Source: Massilia mucilaginosa
Lineage (GTDB): Bacteria > Pseudomonadota > Gammaproteobacteria > Burkholderiales > Burkholderiaceae_D
Direction of reading: 5' to 3'
Length of the DNA: 64,000 bases
Assembly (NCBI RefSeq): GCF_011682145.1
Contig: NZ_WHJH01000018.1
Coordinates: forward strand, 1 to 64,000
Part shown: positions 8,045 to 18,471 of the stretch, piece after piece
Layout: each line of letters begins with the position of its first letter
How positions within the stretch are numbered: the first letter of the stretch is position 1
Program-made: the position numbers and the translations under genes
Notes under the pieces: model-generated
The model's database searches: none
What the model was told of the DNA's origin: nothing
What the model saw: the letters and a program-made list of their open reading frames with translations, nothing else

Positions 8045-8844
8045 GGTGGAAAGCGGCTTTTCCGATGTATAACGTGTCGGACCGGGTCGGGGCGGGGTAC
8101 GAAGCCCTGTTCGAGGCGCTGGTCGATGTGCTGCGCGCCGGCGGCATGCGCAACGCCGTCGAGCTGGAACGCGATCCGGTCCTGCCGGATTTCTGGAAGC
8201 GGCCCGACATGCTGCTCAGCCAGACCTGCGGCTATCCCTACCTGACGCAGTTGCGCGGCCAGGTCCGGCTGCTCGCCACCCCGGCCTACGCGTTTGAAGG
8301 CTGCGAAGGCAGCGACTACGCCAGCGCGATCGTGGTGCGCGACGGCGGCGGCATCGCCACCCTGGCCGACGCGCGCGGGCGGACGGCGGCCGCCAATGAT
8401 GGCGCTTCCAACAGCGGCATGAACGCGCTGCGCCATGCGGTTGCGCCGCTGGCGCGCGACGGGCGTTTTTTCAGCGGCGTGATCTGGTCGGGCAGCCACC
8501 GCGCCAGCCTGGCGCTGGTGAAGGGTGGCGCAGCCGATCTGGCCGCGATCGACTGCGTCACGCTCGGCTATCTGCGCCGCGAGCAGCCGTCCAGCCTGGA
8601 TGGCATCTCGATCCTGCGCTACTCGGCACCATCGCCCGGCTTGCCGTTCGTGGCTGGCGCCGCCGTGCCGCACGCCTTGCGAGAACAGTTGCGCGAGGCC
8701 TTGCTGGGGCCGGCGGCCGCGCTGGCCGAACTGTTGCCGGCGCTGTCGATCCGCCACTTTGCGCCGTGCTCCACGCACGACTACGAGCGTATCGGCATGC
8801 TGCAAGCCGAGGCGAGCGCCCTCGGCTATTCGCATCTGGCCTAG
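8041..8844 (+). CDS. PhnD-like periplasmic-binding-fold protein without signal peptide
   Basis: The 267-residue product has the pattern of the PhnD/SsuA/TauA-like binding fold: an opening MRWKAAFPMY followed by VGAGYEALFEALVDVLRAGG, LLSQTCGYPYL in the first lobe, IVVRDGGGIATLADARGRTAAAN at the lobe hinge, and HRASLALVKGGAADLAAIDCVTLGYL. These are typical of phosphate/phosphonate ABC binding proteins. No signal peptide is visible, so it would be cytoplasmic or act as a sensor-like partner. It is coupled to the desaturase by ATGA overlap. Its stop overlaps that of glnE on the other strand by four bases. Confidence 0.75.
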   Translation: MRWKAAFPMYNVSDRVGAGYEALFEALVDVLRAGGMRNAVELERDPVLPDFWKRPDMLLSQTCGYPYLTQLRGQVRLLATPAYAFEGCEGSDYASAIVVRDGGGIATLADARGRTAAANDGASNSGMNALRHAVAPLARDGRFFSGVIWSGSHRASLALVKGGAADLAAIDCVTLGYLRREQPSSLDGISILRYSAPSPGLPFVAGAAVPHALREQLREALLGPAAALAELLPALSIRHFAPCSTHDYERIGMLQAEASALGYSHLA

Positions 8845-11591
8845 GCGAACACCGCCTCCCACAATTGCCGGACCGGCGCGCTGTGCCTGGCCACCAGCGC
8901 CGCGTCGACGCGCGCATTGTCCTTGCCCTGCAGGCGCATCTGGTGCTGGAGTTTGCGCATGGCGCGGTAGGCGTCGCCCACCGCCAGCGCCAGGTCGGCA
9001 TCGATCAGCCCCAGGTCGGCGAACATGCGCAGCAGGCCGATGTTGCCGAGGTTGATGGTCAGCTGCGGATATTGCGCGCAATGGCGCAGCACCAGGTACT
9101 GCGACATGAACTCGACATCGATCATGCCGCCCACGTCCTGCTTGAGGTCGAACAGGCCGGGGCGCGCCGGGTGGGCCTCGTGCATCTTCTTGCGCATCTT
9201 GAGCACTTCCTGCTTGAGTTCGTCCGCGCGCGCGCTGCGGTCGGTGCGCAGCACCCGTTCGCGCACCGCTTCGAAGCGTTCGCCGATGGCGGCGTCGCCG
9301 GCGCAAAAGCGCGCGCGCGTGAGCGCCTGGTGTTCCCAGATCCAGGCCGAATTTTCCTGGTAGCGCTCGAAGGCGGCCACGCTCGAGACCAGCATGCCGC
9401 TGGCGCCGTCCGGGCGCAGGGCGGTATCGATGTCGAACAGGATGCCGGCCGAGGTGTGCGCCGTCATCCAGGTAATGAAACGCTGGGCCAGCTTGGCGTA
9501 GTTGCCGGGCGCTTCCTGGTCGTCGTCGTCGAACAGGAAAATCACGTCCAGATCCGACACGTAGCCGAGTTCCTTGCCGCCCAGCTTGCCGTAGGCGATG
9601 ACGGCGAAGCGCGGCACCTCGCGGTGGCGCGTGGCGATCGCTTGCCAGGCGGCGTCGATGGTGGCCGCGACGATGGTGTCGGCCAGCGCGGACAGGTAAT
9701 CGGCCAGCTTTTCGACGGTGAGCTCGCCCGCCAGGTCTTGCGCCAGCAGGCGGAACAGTTGTGCGTGGTGGGCTTCGCGCAGGATATCCATCTGGCGCTC
9801 GGTGTCGCCGGCGGCCGCGCCCAGTTGTTCCTTGAGTTCGGCGGCCAGCGCGGCGCAGTCGGGCACGGCGCTCCTGACGCGCTCGTCGAGCAGTTCGTCG
9901 AGCACGATCGGATGCTGGGTCAGGAAGGTGGCGGCCCAGCCGCTGGCGTACATCATGCGGATCACGCGCTCGAGGGTATGCGGATATTCGGTCAGCAAGG
10001 ACAGGTAGGCCGAGCGGCGCGCGATGGCTTCGAAAAACGCCAGCAGCCGGGTCAGGGTGGAGCTGGCGCTGCCGGAACCGGCTTCTTGCGCGGTCTTGGC
10101 GATCAGCGGCAGCGCGGCGTTGACCAGCGCCAGCAGGCGGGTGCGGCTCGCTTCGGGCAGGGCTTGCACCTTGCTCGATTGCCAGGTGCTCATCAGGCGT
10201 CCGGCGGCGCCGCCGGCGTCGTCGAAGCTGAGCGCGCGCAGGTGCGCTTCGATCGCTTCGCGGTTGTCGAGGTCGGCCCCGCCCCAGTTGCTGGCGCCCG
10301 GGTCGACCGTGTCGCCGGCCTGCTCGGACTTGTCGCTGAAGATGGCGTCGAACTGGGCCGCGACGAACTGGCGCGTGTCGTCGAGCTGCGCCAGCAGGGT
10401 GGGCACGTCGGGCAGGCGCATCATCTGTGCGATGACGGCGCGGTCGGCGTCGCTGGCGGGCAGCGTGTGGGTCTGGGCGTCGTCCAGGTATTGCAGGCGG
10501 TGCTCCAGGTTGCGCAGGAAACTGTAGGAAGCGAGCAATTGCTCGACGGTGTCGGCCGGCAACAGTTCCTTGTCGGCCAGCACGCGCAGGGTGGCGCGGG
10601 TGGAACGGTCGCGCAGGGCGGCATCGCGCCCGCCGCGGATCAGCTGGAACACTTGCGCCAGGAATTCGATTTCGCGGATCCCGCCGCGCCCCAGCTTGAC
10701 GTTGTTGCTGCGGTCCGGGTGCAGGCGCTCCTGGCGGTCGACCTCGGCGCGGATCTGGGCGTGCATGGTGCGGATGGCGTCGATCACGCCGAAGTCGAGG
10801 TAGCGCCGGTACACGAAGGGGTGGACGATGGCGTCGAGCGCGGCGATGTCAAGCGCCGTGCCGGTGACGGCGCGCGCCTTGACCCAGGCGTAGCGCTCCC
10901 ATTCGCGGCCCTGCACGATCAGGTATTCCTCGACCATGTTGAGGCTGGCGACCAGCGGGCCGGAATTGCCGTTCGGGCGCAGCGCCATGTCGACGCGGAA
11001 GGTAAAGCCATCCTCGGTGATCTCGGACAGGGCGGCGATCAGCTTCTTGCCCAGGCGCGCGAAAAACTCGTGGTTCGACAACTGGCGCTGGCCGGTGCCG
11101 GCCGCGGTGTCGCCATCTTCCGGATAGACGAAGATCAGGTCGATGTCGGACGAGACATTCAGCTCGCCGCCGCCTTGCTTGCCCATCGCCAACACAATCA
11201 TTTCCTGCGGCAAGCCCGATTCGTAGCCGACCGGCATGCCGTGGCTGGCCACCTGCTCGGCCATGAGGGCGGTGAGGTGGGTGCGGATGGCGAAGTCGGC
11301 GAACGCGGTCATGGTGGCGACCACTTCGGCCAGGTCGGCCTGGCCGTCGAGGTCGCGCTGGATCAGGCTCGAGACCAGCAGGTTGCGCAGGCGGCGCATG
11401 GCGCGCACGGCGGGAAGCGGCGCGGCGCCCGGCCTGGCGTCGTCCACGGCCACGCGCGCCAGCGTTTGCGCCAGGTCAAGCCGGTCGAGCGCGCCGGCGC
11501 TGATGCCGGCGACAGCGCCGGCGCGGTTCGGATCGGCCGCCAGCCAGCGTTGATAAAAGCGCGAGAGCGGTGTCAGGGAGGCTGGATTCAT
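8841..11591 (-). CDS. glnE: Bifunctional glutamine synthetase adenylyltransferase/deadenylylase
   Basis: GlnE adds and removes AMP on glutamine synthetase, under control of PII protein, adjusting nitrogen assimilation. The 916-residue protein has two nucleotidyltransferase domains. The N-terminal (deadenylylase) domain has GGGELNVSSDIDLIFVYPE near residues 138-156, and the C-terminal (adenylyl transferase) domain has YGKLGGKELGYVSDLDVIFL followed by LFDIDTALRPDG. Both carry the G...DxD metal motif. Between them are the helical linkers (RLQYLDDAQTHTLP). Length fits the family. It is read divergently from the YhdP-like gene. A 950-residue ORF on the opposite strand is only a shadow of this GC-rich gene. 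Confidence 0.96.
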   Translation of the reverse strand: MNPASLTPLSRFYQRWLAADPNRAGAVAGISAGALDRLDLAQTLARVAVDDARPGAAPLPAVRAMRRLRNLLVSSLIQRDLDGQADLAEVVATMTAFADFAIRTHLTALMAEQVASHGMPVGYESGLPQEMIVLAMGKQGGGELNVSSDIDLIFVYPEDGDTAAGTGQRQLSNHEFFARLGKKLIAALSEITEDGFTFRVDMALRPNGNSGPLVASLNMVEEYLIVQGREWERYAWVKARAVTGTALDIAALDAIVHPFVYRRYLDFGVIDAIRTMHAQIRAEVDRQERLHPDRSNNVKLGRGGIREIEFLAQVFQLIRGGRDAALRDRSTRATLRVLADKELLPADTVEQLLASYSFLRNLEHRLQYLDDAQTHTLPASDADRAVIAQMMRLPDVPTLLAQLDDTRQFVAAQFDAIFSDKSEQAGDTVDPGASNWGGADLDNREAIEAHLRALSFDDAGGAAGRLMSTWQSSKVQALPEASRTRLLALVNAALPLIAKTAQEAGSGSASSTLTRLLAFFEAIARRSAYLSLLTEYPHTLERVIRMMYASGWAATFLTQHPIVLDELLDERVRSAVPDCAALAAELKEQLGAAAGDTERQMDILREAHHAQLFRLLAQDLAGELTVEKLADYLSALADTIVAATIDAAWQAIATRHREVPRFAVIAYGKLGGKELGYVSDLDVIFLFDDDDQEAPGNYAKLAQRFITWMTAHTSAGILFDIDTALRPDGASGMLVSSVAAFERYQENSAWIWEHQALTRARFCAGDAAIGERFEAVRERVLRTDRSARADELKQEVLKMRKKMHEAHPARPGLFDLKQDVGGMIDVEFMSQYLVLRHCAQYPQLTINLGNIGLLRMFADLGLIDADLALAVGDAYRAMRKLQHQMRLQGKDNARVDAALVARHSAPVRQLWEAVFA

Positions 11592-11772
11592 TGGTTGGCG
11601 TCAGGAAAGGGTAAGTGAAAGTCGGGTTCGGCGGCGCTTGTATAAGGTAAAATTGAGACGGGCCGCGCTACGGTGAGGATCAGGACGATGGTAAGGGAGC
11701 CGGCGCGATTCGCGCAAGCGCTACCTTATTGCACGACATTTGGATACGGCGGGACCCTTTATCAGCTTATTG

Positions 11773-14700
11773 ATGCATACACCGGAAGCACAGGCGGCCA
11801 CCGAGCACCTGCCCATCGCAGAGCGCTGGCGGCGGCTGCGTTCCGCCTATCGGGCCTGCAACCGTGCCACGCATCATGTGCTGGGCTTCACGATCAAGCT
11901 GGCGCTGCTGGTGTATTTCCTGTTCACCATCGTGTTCCTGGTGCTGCGCTACGCCATTCTGCCGAATATCGACTATTACAAGGGCAATATCGAACACATC
12001 GCCAGCCGCGCCCTGGGCAGCGATGTCAGCATCACCCGCATCTATGCCTCCTGGCGCGGCTTGCGCCCGAACCTGTTTCTGGGCGACGTGATCCTGCGCG
12101 ACCCGGCCGGCCGCCAGGTGCTGAGCCTGCCGAGCGTGTCGGCCACCTTGTCGTGGTGGAGCGTGCCGACCCTGCAACCACGATTTTACTCTCTGGAAAT
12201 TATTCGTCCCGACCTCGACATCCGGCGCGATGCCAGCGGCCAGCTGTTCGTGGCCGGCATGCCGATCAAACAGGGCGAGGCCGGCGACGGCGGCGGCGCC
12301 GACTGGGCCTTCAAGCAGCGCCAGATCCTGATCCGCGAAGGGCGCGTGCAGTGGACCGACCAGTTGCGCGGCGCGCCCGTGCTGGCGCTTGAAAACGTCG
12401 ACCTGGTGCTCAAGAACCGCTGGCAGCACCACCGCTTCGGCCTGCGCGCCACGCCGCCGGCCAGCCTGGCCGGGCCGCTCGACGTGCGCGCCGACTTTGC
12501 CCATCCGCGCTTTACGGCGCGCATGGCCGACATGCGCCAGTGGAAAGGCGAACTGTACGCCGACCTGCCCGATACCGACCTGGCGGCCTGGACCCCGTAT
12601 CTCGATTACCCGGTCAAGCTGAGCCAGGGCCAGGGATCGGTGCGCGCCTGGCTCAGCCTGGACCGGGCCAAGCTGGCCGGCTTTACCGCCGACGTGGCGC
12701 TGGCCGGCGTCAGTGCGCAGCTGGCCCGCGACTTGCCGGCGCTGGAACTGGCGCGCGTGCGCGGCCGCCTGTCCGCGCGCGAAACCTTTGCCGCCGGCAG
12801 CAATCGAGGCACCCCGGCCTTCGGCGCGCACGGCCATGAAGTGACGCTGACCGATTTTTCCCTGCTCACCGCCGACGGCCTTAGCCTGGCGCCGACCACC
12901 TTGTCCGAGTCCTACACGCCGGCGCGCGGCCACACGCCGCAGCAGGTGAAAGTGAGCGCGCGCCAACTCGACCTGGAAACCCTGTCGCGCCTGGCCGCAC
13001 AGTTGCCTTTGAGCGAGGTGCAGCGCCAGTTGCTGGTCGACAGCGGCCTGCGCGGCAAGGTGAGCGAGCTGTCGGCCCAGTGGCAGGGTAAATTCCCCGA
13101 TATCGCCAGCTACCATGTGCGCGGCAAGCTCGACGGCTTGAGCATGCGCGCCCAGCCGGCCCGGCTGGCCGTGGCCAAGACCGCCTCAAACCCGGCGCGG
13201 GCGGCGTTTCCGCCGATTCCGGGCATCGAGAACCTGTCCGGCACCCTGGACGCGAGCGAGAAGGGCGGCGCGCTCACCCTCGATTCGCAGCAACTGGTGC
13301 TGCAACTGCCGGCCTGGTTCGCCGACCCGGCCATGCCCTTCGACCAAGTCGATGCGCGCGCCCGCTGGACCTTTGCGCCCCAGAACAAATTGCTGGTGGA
13401 ACTGGAGAGCCTGAATTTCGCGCAAGGCGCGCTGACCGGCTCGCTGTCGGGCACGCACCAGATGACCTTGGGATCGCAGCCGGGCAAAACGGCCGACATC
13501 GTCGACGTCAGCGGCACGCTCTCCGGCTTCGCGCTCAACACCATCGGCCGCTACCTGCCCTTGACAACCCCGGAACACCTGCGCGACTGGCTGACCGGCG
13601 CGCTGGAAGACGGCGTGGCGCAGGACGCCAGCTTCCGCCTGCGCGGCGACATGGCGCATTTCCCGTTCCGCAGCAACACGCCGGGCGAGCGCAAGGGCGA
13701 GTTCCGAATCGGCGGACGCCTGGAAAACGCCAAGCTGAACTACGCGCCCGGCCACTTCGCGCCCGATGGCGTGGCGCCGGTGTGGCCGCAGGCCGAGCAG
13801 ATCAACGGCAGCTTCCTGTTCGAGCGCACGCGCATGGAAATCAAGGGCGACACGGCGCGCACGCGCGGCGTGGCCCTGAGCGCGGTCAAAGCCGTGATCG
13901 CCGACCTGGCCGATCCCGACAAGGTGCTCGAGATCGACGGCAACGCCGCCGCACCGATGCAGGAGTTCCTCGGCTACGTCGAAGCGAGCCCGGTGCTGAA
14001 CTGGATCGGCCGCTTTACCGAACACACGCGCGCGACCGGCAACGCCAAACTGGGCCTCAAGTTGCAGCTGCCGCTGGCCCATCTGATCGAATCGAAAGTG
14101 CAGGGCACCTTGCAGCTGATGAACAACGACGTGGTGCTGTTCGAGCCCTTGCCGCCGCTGCAGTCGGCCATCGGCAAGCTCGAATTCAACGAAAAAGGCA
14201 TCAACCTGAACGGCGTCGGCGCCAGCTTCCTGGGCGGGCCGCTGGCGCTCACGGGCGGCACGCAACGCGACAATGCGATCGTGATCAAGCTGGCCGGCAG
14301 CGCCACCGCCGACGGCATCCGCAAGACTTATCCCTCGGCCGCCTTGCAGCATGTGCTGGGATTGGTGTCGGGCGCGGCCCGCTACACTGGTTCGGTGGTG
14401 GTGCGCGATCACCAGGCCCAGGTGACGGTCGACTCGACCCTGGCCGGCATGGGCGTGGAGCTGCCGGCGCCGCTCAACAAGGCGGCCGCCGACAGCCTGC
14501 CGCTGCATTTCACCCTGACCGGCTTGGCGGGAAGCGAGGCCGGCGTGGCGCGCGACGAGATCCGCCTGGCGCTGGGCCCGAACATGGGTGCGCGCTACCA
14601 GCGCATCAAGCTGGGCAAGGGACCGTGGAAGGTCGAGAGCGGCGGCATCGGCGTGAACGTGCCGGCGCCGATCCCGGACAGCGGCCTGATGATCAATGCC

Positions 14701-15978
14701 GAGATGAAGACCATCAACGTCGACCAGTGGATCGCGATCGGCTCGTCGGTGGCGCGCGCGGCGCCCGAGCCGGCGGCTGGCGTCCCGGCTGCCGCCGCGC
14801 CGGTCGATGGCGGCATGGACCTGGCCCAGTACGTGGTGGCCGATGTGCTGGCCGCGCGCGCGAACGAACTGATCATCAGCGAACGCAAGCTCGACAACGT
14901 GGTGGTGGGCGCCTCGCACGTCAAGGGGACCTGGCAGGCCAACGTCGACGCGCGCCAGGTGGCCGGCCACGTCACCTGGGCCGAGGGGCCGAGCGGCCAG
15001 GGCCTGGGCAAGGTGACGGCGCGCCTGGCCTCGCTGATCATTCCCGAATCGGCCGCCGCCGGCGTGAAAGACTTGCTCGAAGGCGGCAAGAGCGCGGCCG
15101 CGACCATTCCCGCGCTCGACATCGTGGCCGAGCATTTCGAACTGTTCAACAAGAAACTCGGACGCCTGGAACTGGTCGCCAGCAACGCCCAGCTTGCCAG
15201 CGGGCGCGAATGGCAGATTAATCGCTTGCTGCTGGCCAATCCCGACGGTGTGCTGCGCAGCACCGGCAAGTGGGTGACCGGGGACGGGCAGAGCAACACC
15301 AGCCTGAACTTCGTGCTCGACATCGAGGATGCCGGCAAGCTGCTGGACCGTTTCGGCTTCCCCGAAACGCTGCGGCGCGGCAAGGGCAAGATGTCGGGCG
15401 ATATTGCCTGGAATGGCTTGCCGTATTCGCTAGACATTCCTAGTTTGTCGGGCAAGATCGAGATGGGCGTGGCCGCTGGCCAGTTCCTCAAGCAAGACCC
15501 GGGCGCGGCCAAGCTGCTGGGCGTGCTGAGCCTGCAAATGCTGCCGCGCCTGCTGAAACTCGATTTCCACGATGTGTTTTCGGAAGGACTGGCCTTCGAC
15601 GGCATCACGGCCAGCGCCAGCATCACGCGCGGCGTGGCGCGCACCGACAACCTGAAAATGCATGGCGTGGCCGCCACCGTGCTGATGGCCGGCAGCGCCG
15701 ACATTGCCAACGAGTCGACCAACCTGCATGTGGTGGTGATCCCCGAATTCAACCTGGGCACCGGCCCGCTGGTATACGCGCTGGCGGTCAATCCGGTGGT
15801 CGGACTGGGCAGTTTCCTCGCGCAACTGTTCCTGCGCGCACCCGTGATGAAGGCGCTGACCTACGAAATGCAGGTCACCGGCCCGTGGAAGGCGCCGGTG
15901 ATCACCAAGCTCGGCGCGCCGAAGGGGCCGCCGCCGCTGGTGCTGCCGGCGAGCAATGTGAAGCCCGAGACCAACTGA
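11773..15978 (+). CDS. yhdP: YhdP/AsmA-family giant envelope protein
   Basis: About 1401 residues. One N-terminal membrane anchor (IKLALLVYFLFTIVFLVLRY, about residues 35-54) is followed by a very long periplasmic part rich in beta strands. The C-terminal AsmA-like part contains GDIAWNGLPYSLDIPSLSGKI and ends GPWKAPVITKLGAPKG. This is the architecture of YhdP (DUF3971 plus AsmA), which in E. coli helps move phospholipids between the inner and outer membranes; that role is inferred from family. An ATG at 11773 fits the family; an in-frame TTG at 11740 adds 11 residues. Neither has a strong ribosome binding site. The genes for the nitrilase and TldD follow closely, a grouping known from other betaproteobacteria. 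Confidence 0.9.
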   Translation: MHTPEAQAATEHLPIAERWRRLRSAYRACNRATHHVLGFTIKLALLVYFLFTIVFLVLRYAILPNIDYYKGNIEHIASRALGSDVSITRIYASWRGLRPNLFLGDVILRDPAGRQVLSLPSVSATLSWWSVPTLQPRFYSLEIIRPDLDIRRDASGQLFVAGMPIKQGEAGDGGGADWAFKQRQILIREGRVQWTDQLRGAPVLALENVDLVLKNRWQHHRFGLRATPPASLAGPLDVRADFAHPRFTARMADMRQWKGELYADLPDTDLAAWTPYLDYPVKLSQGQGSVRAWLSLDRAKLAGFTADVALAGVSAQLARDLPALELARVRGRLSARETFAAGSNRGTPAFGAHGHEVTLTDFSLLTADGLSLAPTTLSESYTPARGHTPQQVKVSARQLDLETLSRLAAQLPLSEVQRQLLVDSGLRGKVSELSAQWQGKFPDIASYHVRGKLDGLSMRAQPARLAVAKTASNPARAAFPPIPGIENLSGTLDASEKGGALTLDSQQLVLQLPAWFADPAMPFDQVDARARWTFAPQNKLLVELESLNFAQGALTGSLSGTHQMTLGSQPGKTADIVDVSGTLSGFALNTIGRYLPLTTPEHLRDWLTGALEDGVAQDASFRLRGDMAHFPFRSNTPGERKGEFRIGGRLENAKLNYAPGHFAPDGVAPVWPQAEQINGSFLFERTRMEIKGDTARTRGVALSAVKAVIADLADPDKVLEIDGNAAAPMQEFLGYVEASPVLNWIGRFTEHTRATGNAKLGLKLQLPLAHLIESKVQGTLQLMNNDVVLFEPLPPLQSAIGKLEFNEKGINLNGVGASFLGGPLALTGGTQRDNAIVIKLAGSATADGIRKTYPSAALQHVLGLVSGAARYTGSVVVRDHQAQVTVDSTLAGMGVELPAPLNKAAADSLPLHFTLTGLAGSEAGVARDEIRLALGPNMGARYQRIKLGKGPWKVESGGIGVNVPAPIPDSGLMINAEMKTINVDQWIAIGSSVARAAPEPAAGVPAAAAPVDGGMDLAQYVVADVLAARANELIISERKLDNVVVGASHVKGTWQANVDARQVAGHVTWAEGPSGQGLGKVTARLASLIIPESAAAGVKDLLEGGKSAAATIPALDIVAEHFELFNKKLGRLELVASNAQLASGREWQINRLLLANPDGVLRSTGKWVTGDGQSNTSLNFVLDIEDAGKLLDRFGFPETLRRGKGKMSGDIAWNGLPYSLDIPSLSGKIEMGVAAGQFLKQDPGAAKLLGVLSLQMLPRLLKLDFHDVFSEGLAFDGITASASITRGVARTDNLKMHGVAATVLMAGSADIANESTNLHVVVIPEFNLGTGPLVYALAVNPVVGLGSFLAQLFLRAPVMKALTYEMQVTGPWKAPVITKLGAPKGPPPLVLPASNVKPETN

Positions 15979-16010
15979 ACCGAACTGAACGACCGACTGG
16001 AGACCGAGAC

Positions 16011-16808
16011 ATGACGACCGTGGCCGCAGTACAAATGATCAGCACCCCCGATGTCGCCGAGAACATCGCCACGGCGCGCCGGCTGGTGGGCGAGGCGGCC
16101 GCGCGCGGCGCCACCCTGGTCACCTTGCCGGAATACTGGCCGATCATGGGCATGAGCGACACCGACAAGGTGGCCCACGCCGAAGCGCCCGGACAGGGTC
16201 CGATCCAGGACTGCATGGCGCAACTGGCGCGCCAGCACGGCATCTGGCTGATCGGCGGCACCTTGCCGCTGGTGTCATCGGACGCCGGGCGCGTCATGAA
16301 TACCACCCTGGTGTACGACCCGCAAGGCGCGCCGGTGCAGCGCTACGACAAGATCCACCTGTTCGGTTTCACCAAGGGAAGCGAAAACTATGACGAGGCG
16401 CGCACCATCGTGCCGGGCGAAGCCGTGGTGGCGTTCGAGGCGCCGTTCGGGCGGGTCGGCTTGTCGGTCTGCTACGACCTGCGCTTTCCCGAGCTGTACC
16501 GGGCCATGGGCGAGTGCGCGCTGATCGTGGTCACCGCCGCCTTCACCCACACCACCGGGCTGGCGCACTGGGAAGTGCTGCTGCGCGCGCGCGCCATCGA
16601 AAACCAGTGCTACGTGCTGGCCTCGGCCCAGGGCGGCACCCACGTCAACGGGCGCCGCACCTTCGGCCACAGCATGCTGATCGACCCCTGGGGCGAGGTC
16701 AAGGCGCTGCTGGAAGAGGGCGAAGGCGTCGTCAGCGGCGCGCTCGATGCCGCCTTCCTGGCGGGTGTGCGCGAAAGCTTGCCCGCACTCAAGCACAGAA
16801 AACTGTGA
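16011..16808 (+). CDS. Carbon-nitrogen hydrolase, nitrilase superfamily (Nit2-like)
   Basis: The 265-residue protein has the Glu-Lys-Cys triad of the superfamily: E41 in TLPEYWP, K114 in [10 protein letters not shown] and C154 in [14 protein letters not shown]. The sequence closely follows the Nit2/YbeM branch, whose members hydrolyse omega-amides such as deaminated glutathione; that substrate is inferred from family. It is cytoplasmic. It begins 32 bases after the YhdP-like gene with a purine-rich GGAGACCGAG upstream, and is followed 82 bases later by tldD, so the three may be co-transcribed. Confidence 0.9.
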   Translation: MTTVAAVQMISTPDVAENIATARRLVGEAAARGATLVTLPEYWPIMGMSDTDKVAHAEAPGQGPIQDCMAQLARQHGIWLIGGTLPLVSSDAGRVMNTTLVYDPQGAPVQRYDKIHLFGFTKGSENYDEARTIVPGEAVVAFEAPFGRVGLSVCYDLRFPELYRAMGECALIVVTAAFTHTTGLAHWEVLLRARAIENQCYVLASAQGGTHVNGRRTFGHSMLIDPWGEVKALLEEGEGVVSGALDAAFLAGVRESLPALKHRKL

Positions 16809-16890
16809 GCGACGCTGCGAGCCGCCCTGCGAGCTACTGTAACGGGCCGACTATGGCACAATGGCTGATCCACACTGAAAGACCCGCAAA

Positions 16891-18351
16891 ATGACACCGT
16901 TCGAACCGAATCTCTCCTCCCTGGCTGTCGCGCGCGATGTGCTGCTGACGCCCTTTGGCCTCGACGAAGGCAAGCTGCTCACCACCCTGGGCACGATGTT
17001 CACCCACAAGGTCGATTACGCCGATCTGTATTTCCAGTTCACCAAGAGCGAAGGCTGGAGCCTGGAAGAAGGCATTGTCAAGACCGGCAGTTTTTCGATC
17101 GACCAGGGCGTGGGCGTGCGCGCCGTGTCCGGCGACAAGACCGCCTTTTCGTACTCCGATGAAATCTCGGAACGCGCCCTGCTCGACGCGGCCGCCGCCA
17201 CGCGCACCATTGCGCGCGCCGGCGCCGGCAAGATCAAGGTGGCGTCCTCGATGACCCCGGTGGGCGGACGCTCGCTGTACCTGCCCAACGATCCGCTCGC
17301 CTCGCTCGACGCGACCGCCAAGGTCAAGCTGCTCGAACGCGTGGAAAAAATGGCGCGCGCCAAGGATCCGCGCGTGGTGCAAGTCATGGCGGGCCTGGCC
17401 GGCGAATACGACGTGGTGCTGGTGGTGCGCAGCGATGGCGTGCTGGCGGCCGATATCCGTCCGCTGGTGCGGGTCTCGGTGACGGTCATCGTCGAGCAGA
17501 ACGGACGGCGCGAAATGGGCTCGTCCGGCGGCGGCGGCCGCTTTAACTATGGCTATTTCGACGATGTGGTGCTCGAACGCTACGCCGACGAAGCGGTCAA
17601 GGCGGCCGTGGTCAACCTCGACGCGCGCCCGGCGCCGGCCGGCCCGATGACCATCGTGCTCGGACCGGGCTGGCCCGGCGTGCTGCTGCACGAAGCGATC
17701 GGCCATGGCCTCGAAGGCGACTTCAACCGCAAGGGCTCGTCGGCGTTTTCGGGACGCATCGGCGAACGCGTGGCCGCCAAGGGCGTCACCGTGGTCGATG
17801 ACGGCACCCTGGCCGACCGCCGCGGTTCGCTCAATATCGATGACGAAGGCAATCCGACCCAGTGCACCACCCTGATCGAAGACGGCATCCTGAAAGGCTA
17901 CATCCAGGACACCATGAACGCGCGCCTGATGAAGATGCCGGTGACCGGCAATGCGCGCCGCGAATCGTTCGCGCACCTGCCGATGCCGCGCATGACCAAT
18001 ACCTATATGCTCGGCGGCGACAAGGACCCGGAAGAAATCCTGGCCTCGGTCAAGAACGGCCTGTACGCGGTCAACTTCGGCGGCGGCCAGGTCGATATCA
18101 CGAACGGCAAGTTCGTGTTTTCGGCCAGCGAAGCCTACATGATCGAAAACGGCAAGGTCACCTACCCGGTCAAGGGCGCCACCCTGATCGGCAACGGACC
18201 TGACGTGCTCAACCGCGTATCGATGATCGGCAACGACATGCGCCTCGATTCCGGCGTGGGCGTGTGCGGCAAGGAAGGCCAGAGCGTGCCGGTGGGCGTG
18301 GGCCAGCCGACCCTGCGCATCGAAGACGTGATCGTGGGCGGTACCGCGTAA
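16891..18351 (+). CDS. tldD: TldD metalloprotease subunit
   Basis: TldD with TldE (PmbA) forms a heterodimeric zinc protease that degrades unfolded peptides and matures some modified peptides such as microcin B17. The 486-residue product has the metal motif HEAIGH (H267, E268, H272), followed by [21 protein letters not shown], and the C-terminal [18 protein letters not shown] typical of TldD rather than TldE. The length is that of the family. The start at 16891 gives [19 protein letters not shown], which matches the usual N-terminus. No tldE is in this window; in related bacteria it is often elsewhere. Confidence 0.95.
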   Translation: MTPFEPNLSSLAVARDVLLTPFGLDEGKLLTTLGTMFTHKVDYADLYFQFTKSEGWSLEEGIVKTGSFSIDQGVGVRAVSGDKTAFSYSDEISERALLDAAAATRTIARAGAGKIKVASSMTPVGGRSLYLPNDPLASLDATAKVKLLERVEKMARAKDPRVVQVMAGLAGEYDVVLVVRSDGVLAADIRPLVRVSVTVIVEQNGRREMGSSGGGGRFNYGYFDDVVLERYADEAVKAAVVNLDARPAPAGPMTIVLGPGWPGVLLHEAIGHGLEGDFNRKGSSAFSGRIGERVAAKGVTVVDDGTLADRRGSLNIDDEGNPTQCTTLIEDGILKGYIQDTMNARLMKMPVTGNARRESFAHLPMPRMTNTYMLGGDKDPEEILASVKNGLYAVNFGGGQVDITNGKFVFSASEAYMIENGKVTYPVKGATLIGNGPDVLNRVSMIGNDMRLDSGVGVCGKEGQSVPVGVGQPTLRIEDVIVGGTA

Positions 18352-18408
18352 ATCGCCCGCCGTCGCCGCTGGCAGTTGCCGGCGCTGACGGCTCAGGCAA
18401 GTTCCCGA

Positions 18409-18431
18409 CGGGCGCACTTCTGGTGCGCCCG
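18409..18431. terminator. Hairpin between convergent tldD and TonB receptor
   Basis: CGGGCGCAC, a five-base loop, GTGCGCCCG: a perfect 9-bp stem in the 120-base gap between the ends of two convergent genes. There is no long T-run, so termination may be weak or Rho-assisted. Confidence 0.55.
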
Positions 18432-18471
18432 CCGCGTTTCTGGCCAGTGCCGGCTGGCCGTGCTCGGACAG

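Noticed and set aside
8766-11618. 950-residue ORF on the plus strand opposite glnE
   Set aside because: It is the antisense shadow of glnE in high-GC DNA: composition is Ala/Gly/Val/Arg-rich with no domain, and the minus strand encodes a complete, conserved protein.
13186-15135. 649-residue minus-strand ORF opposite the YhdP-like gene
   Set aside because: No family features and biased composition; the plus strand carries the genuine gene over the whole interval.
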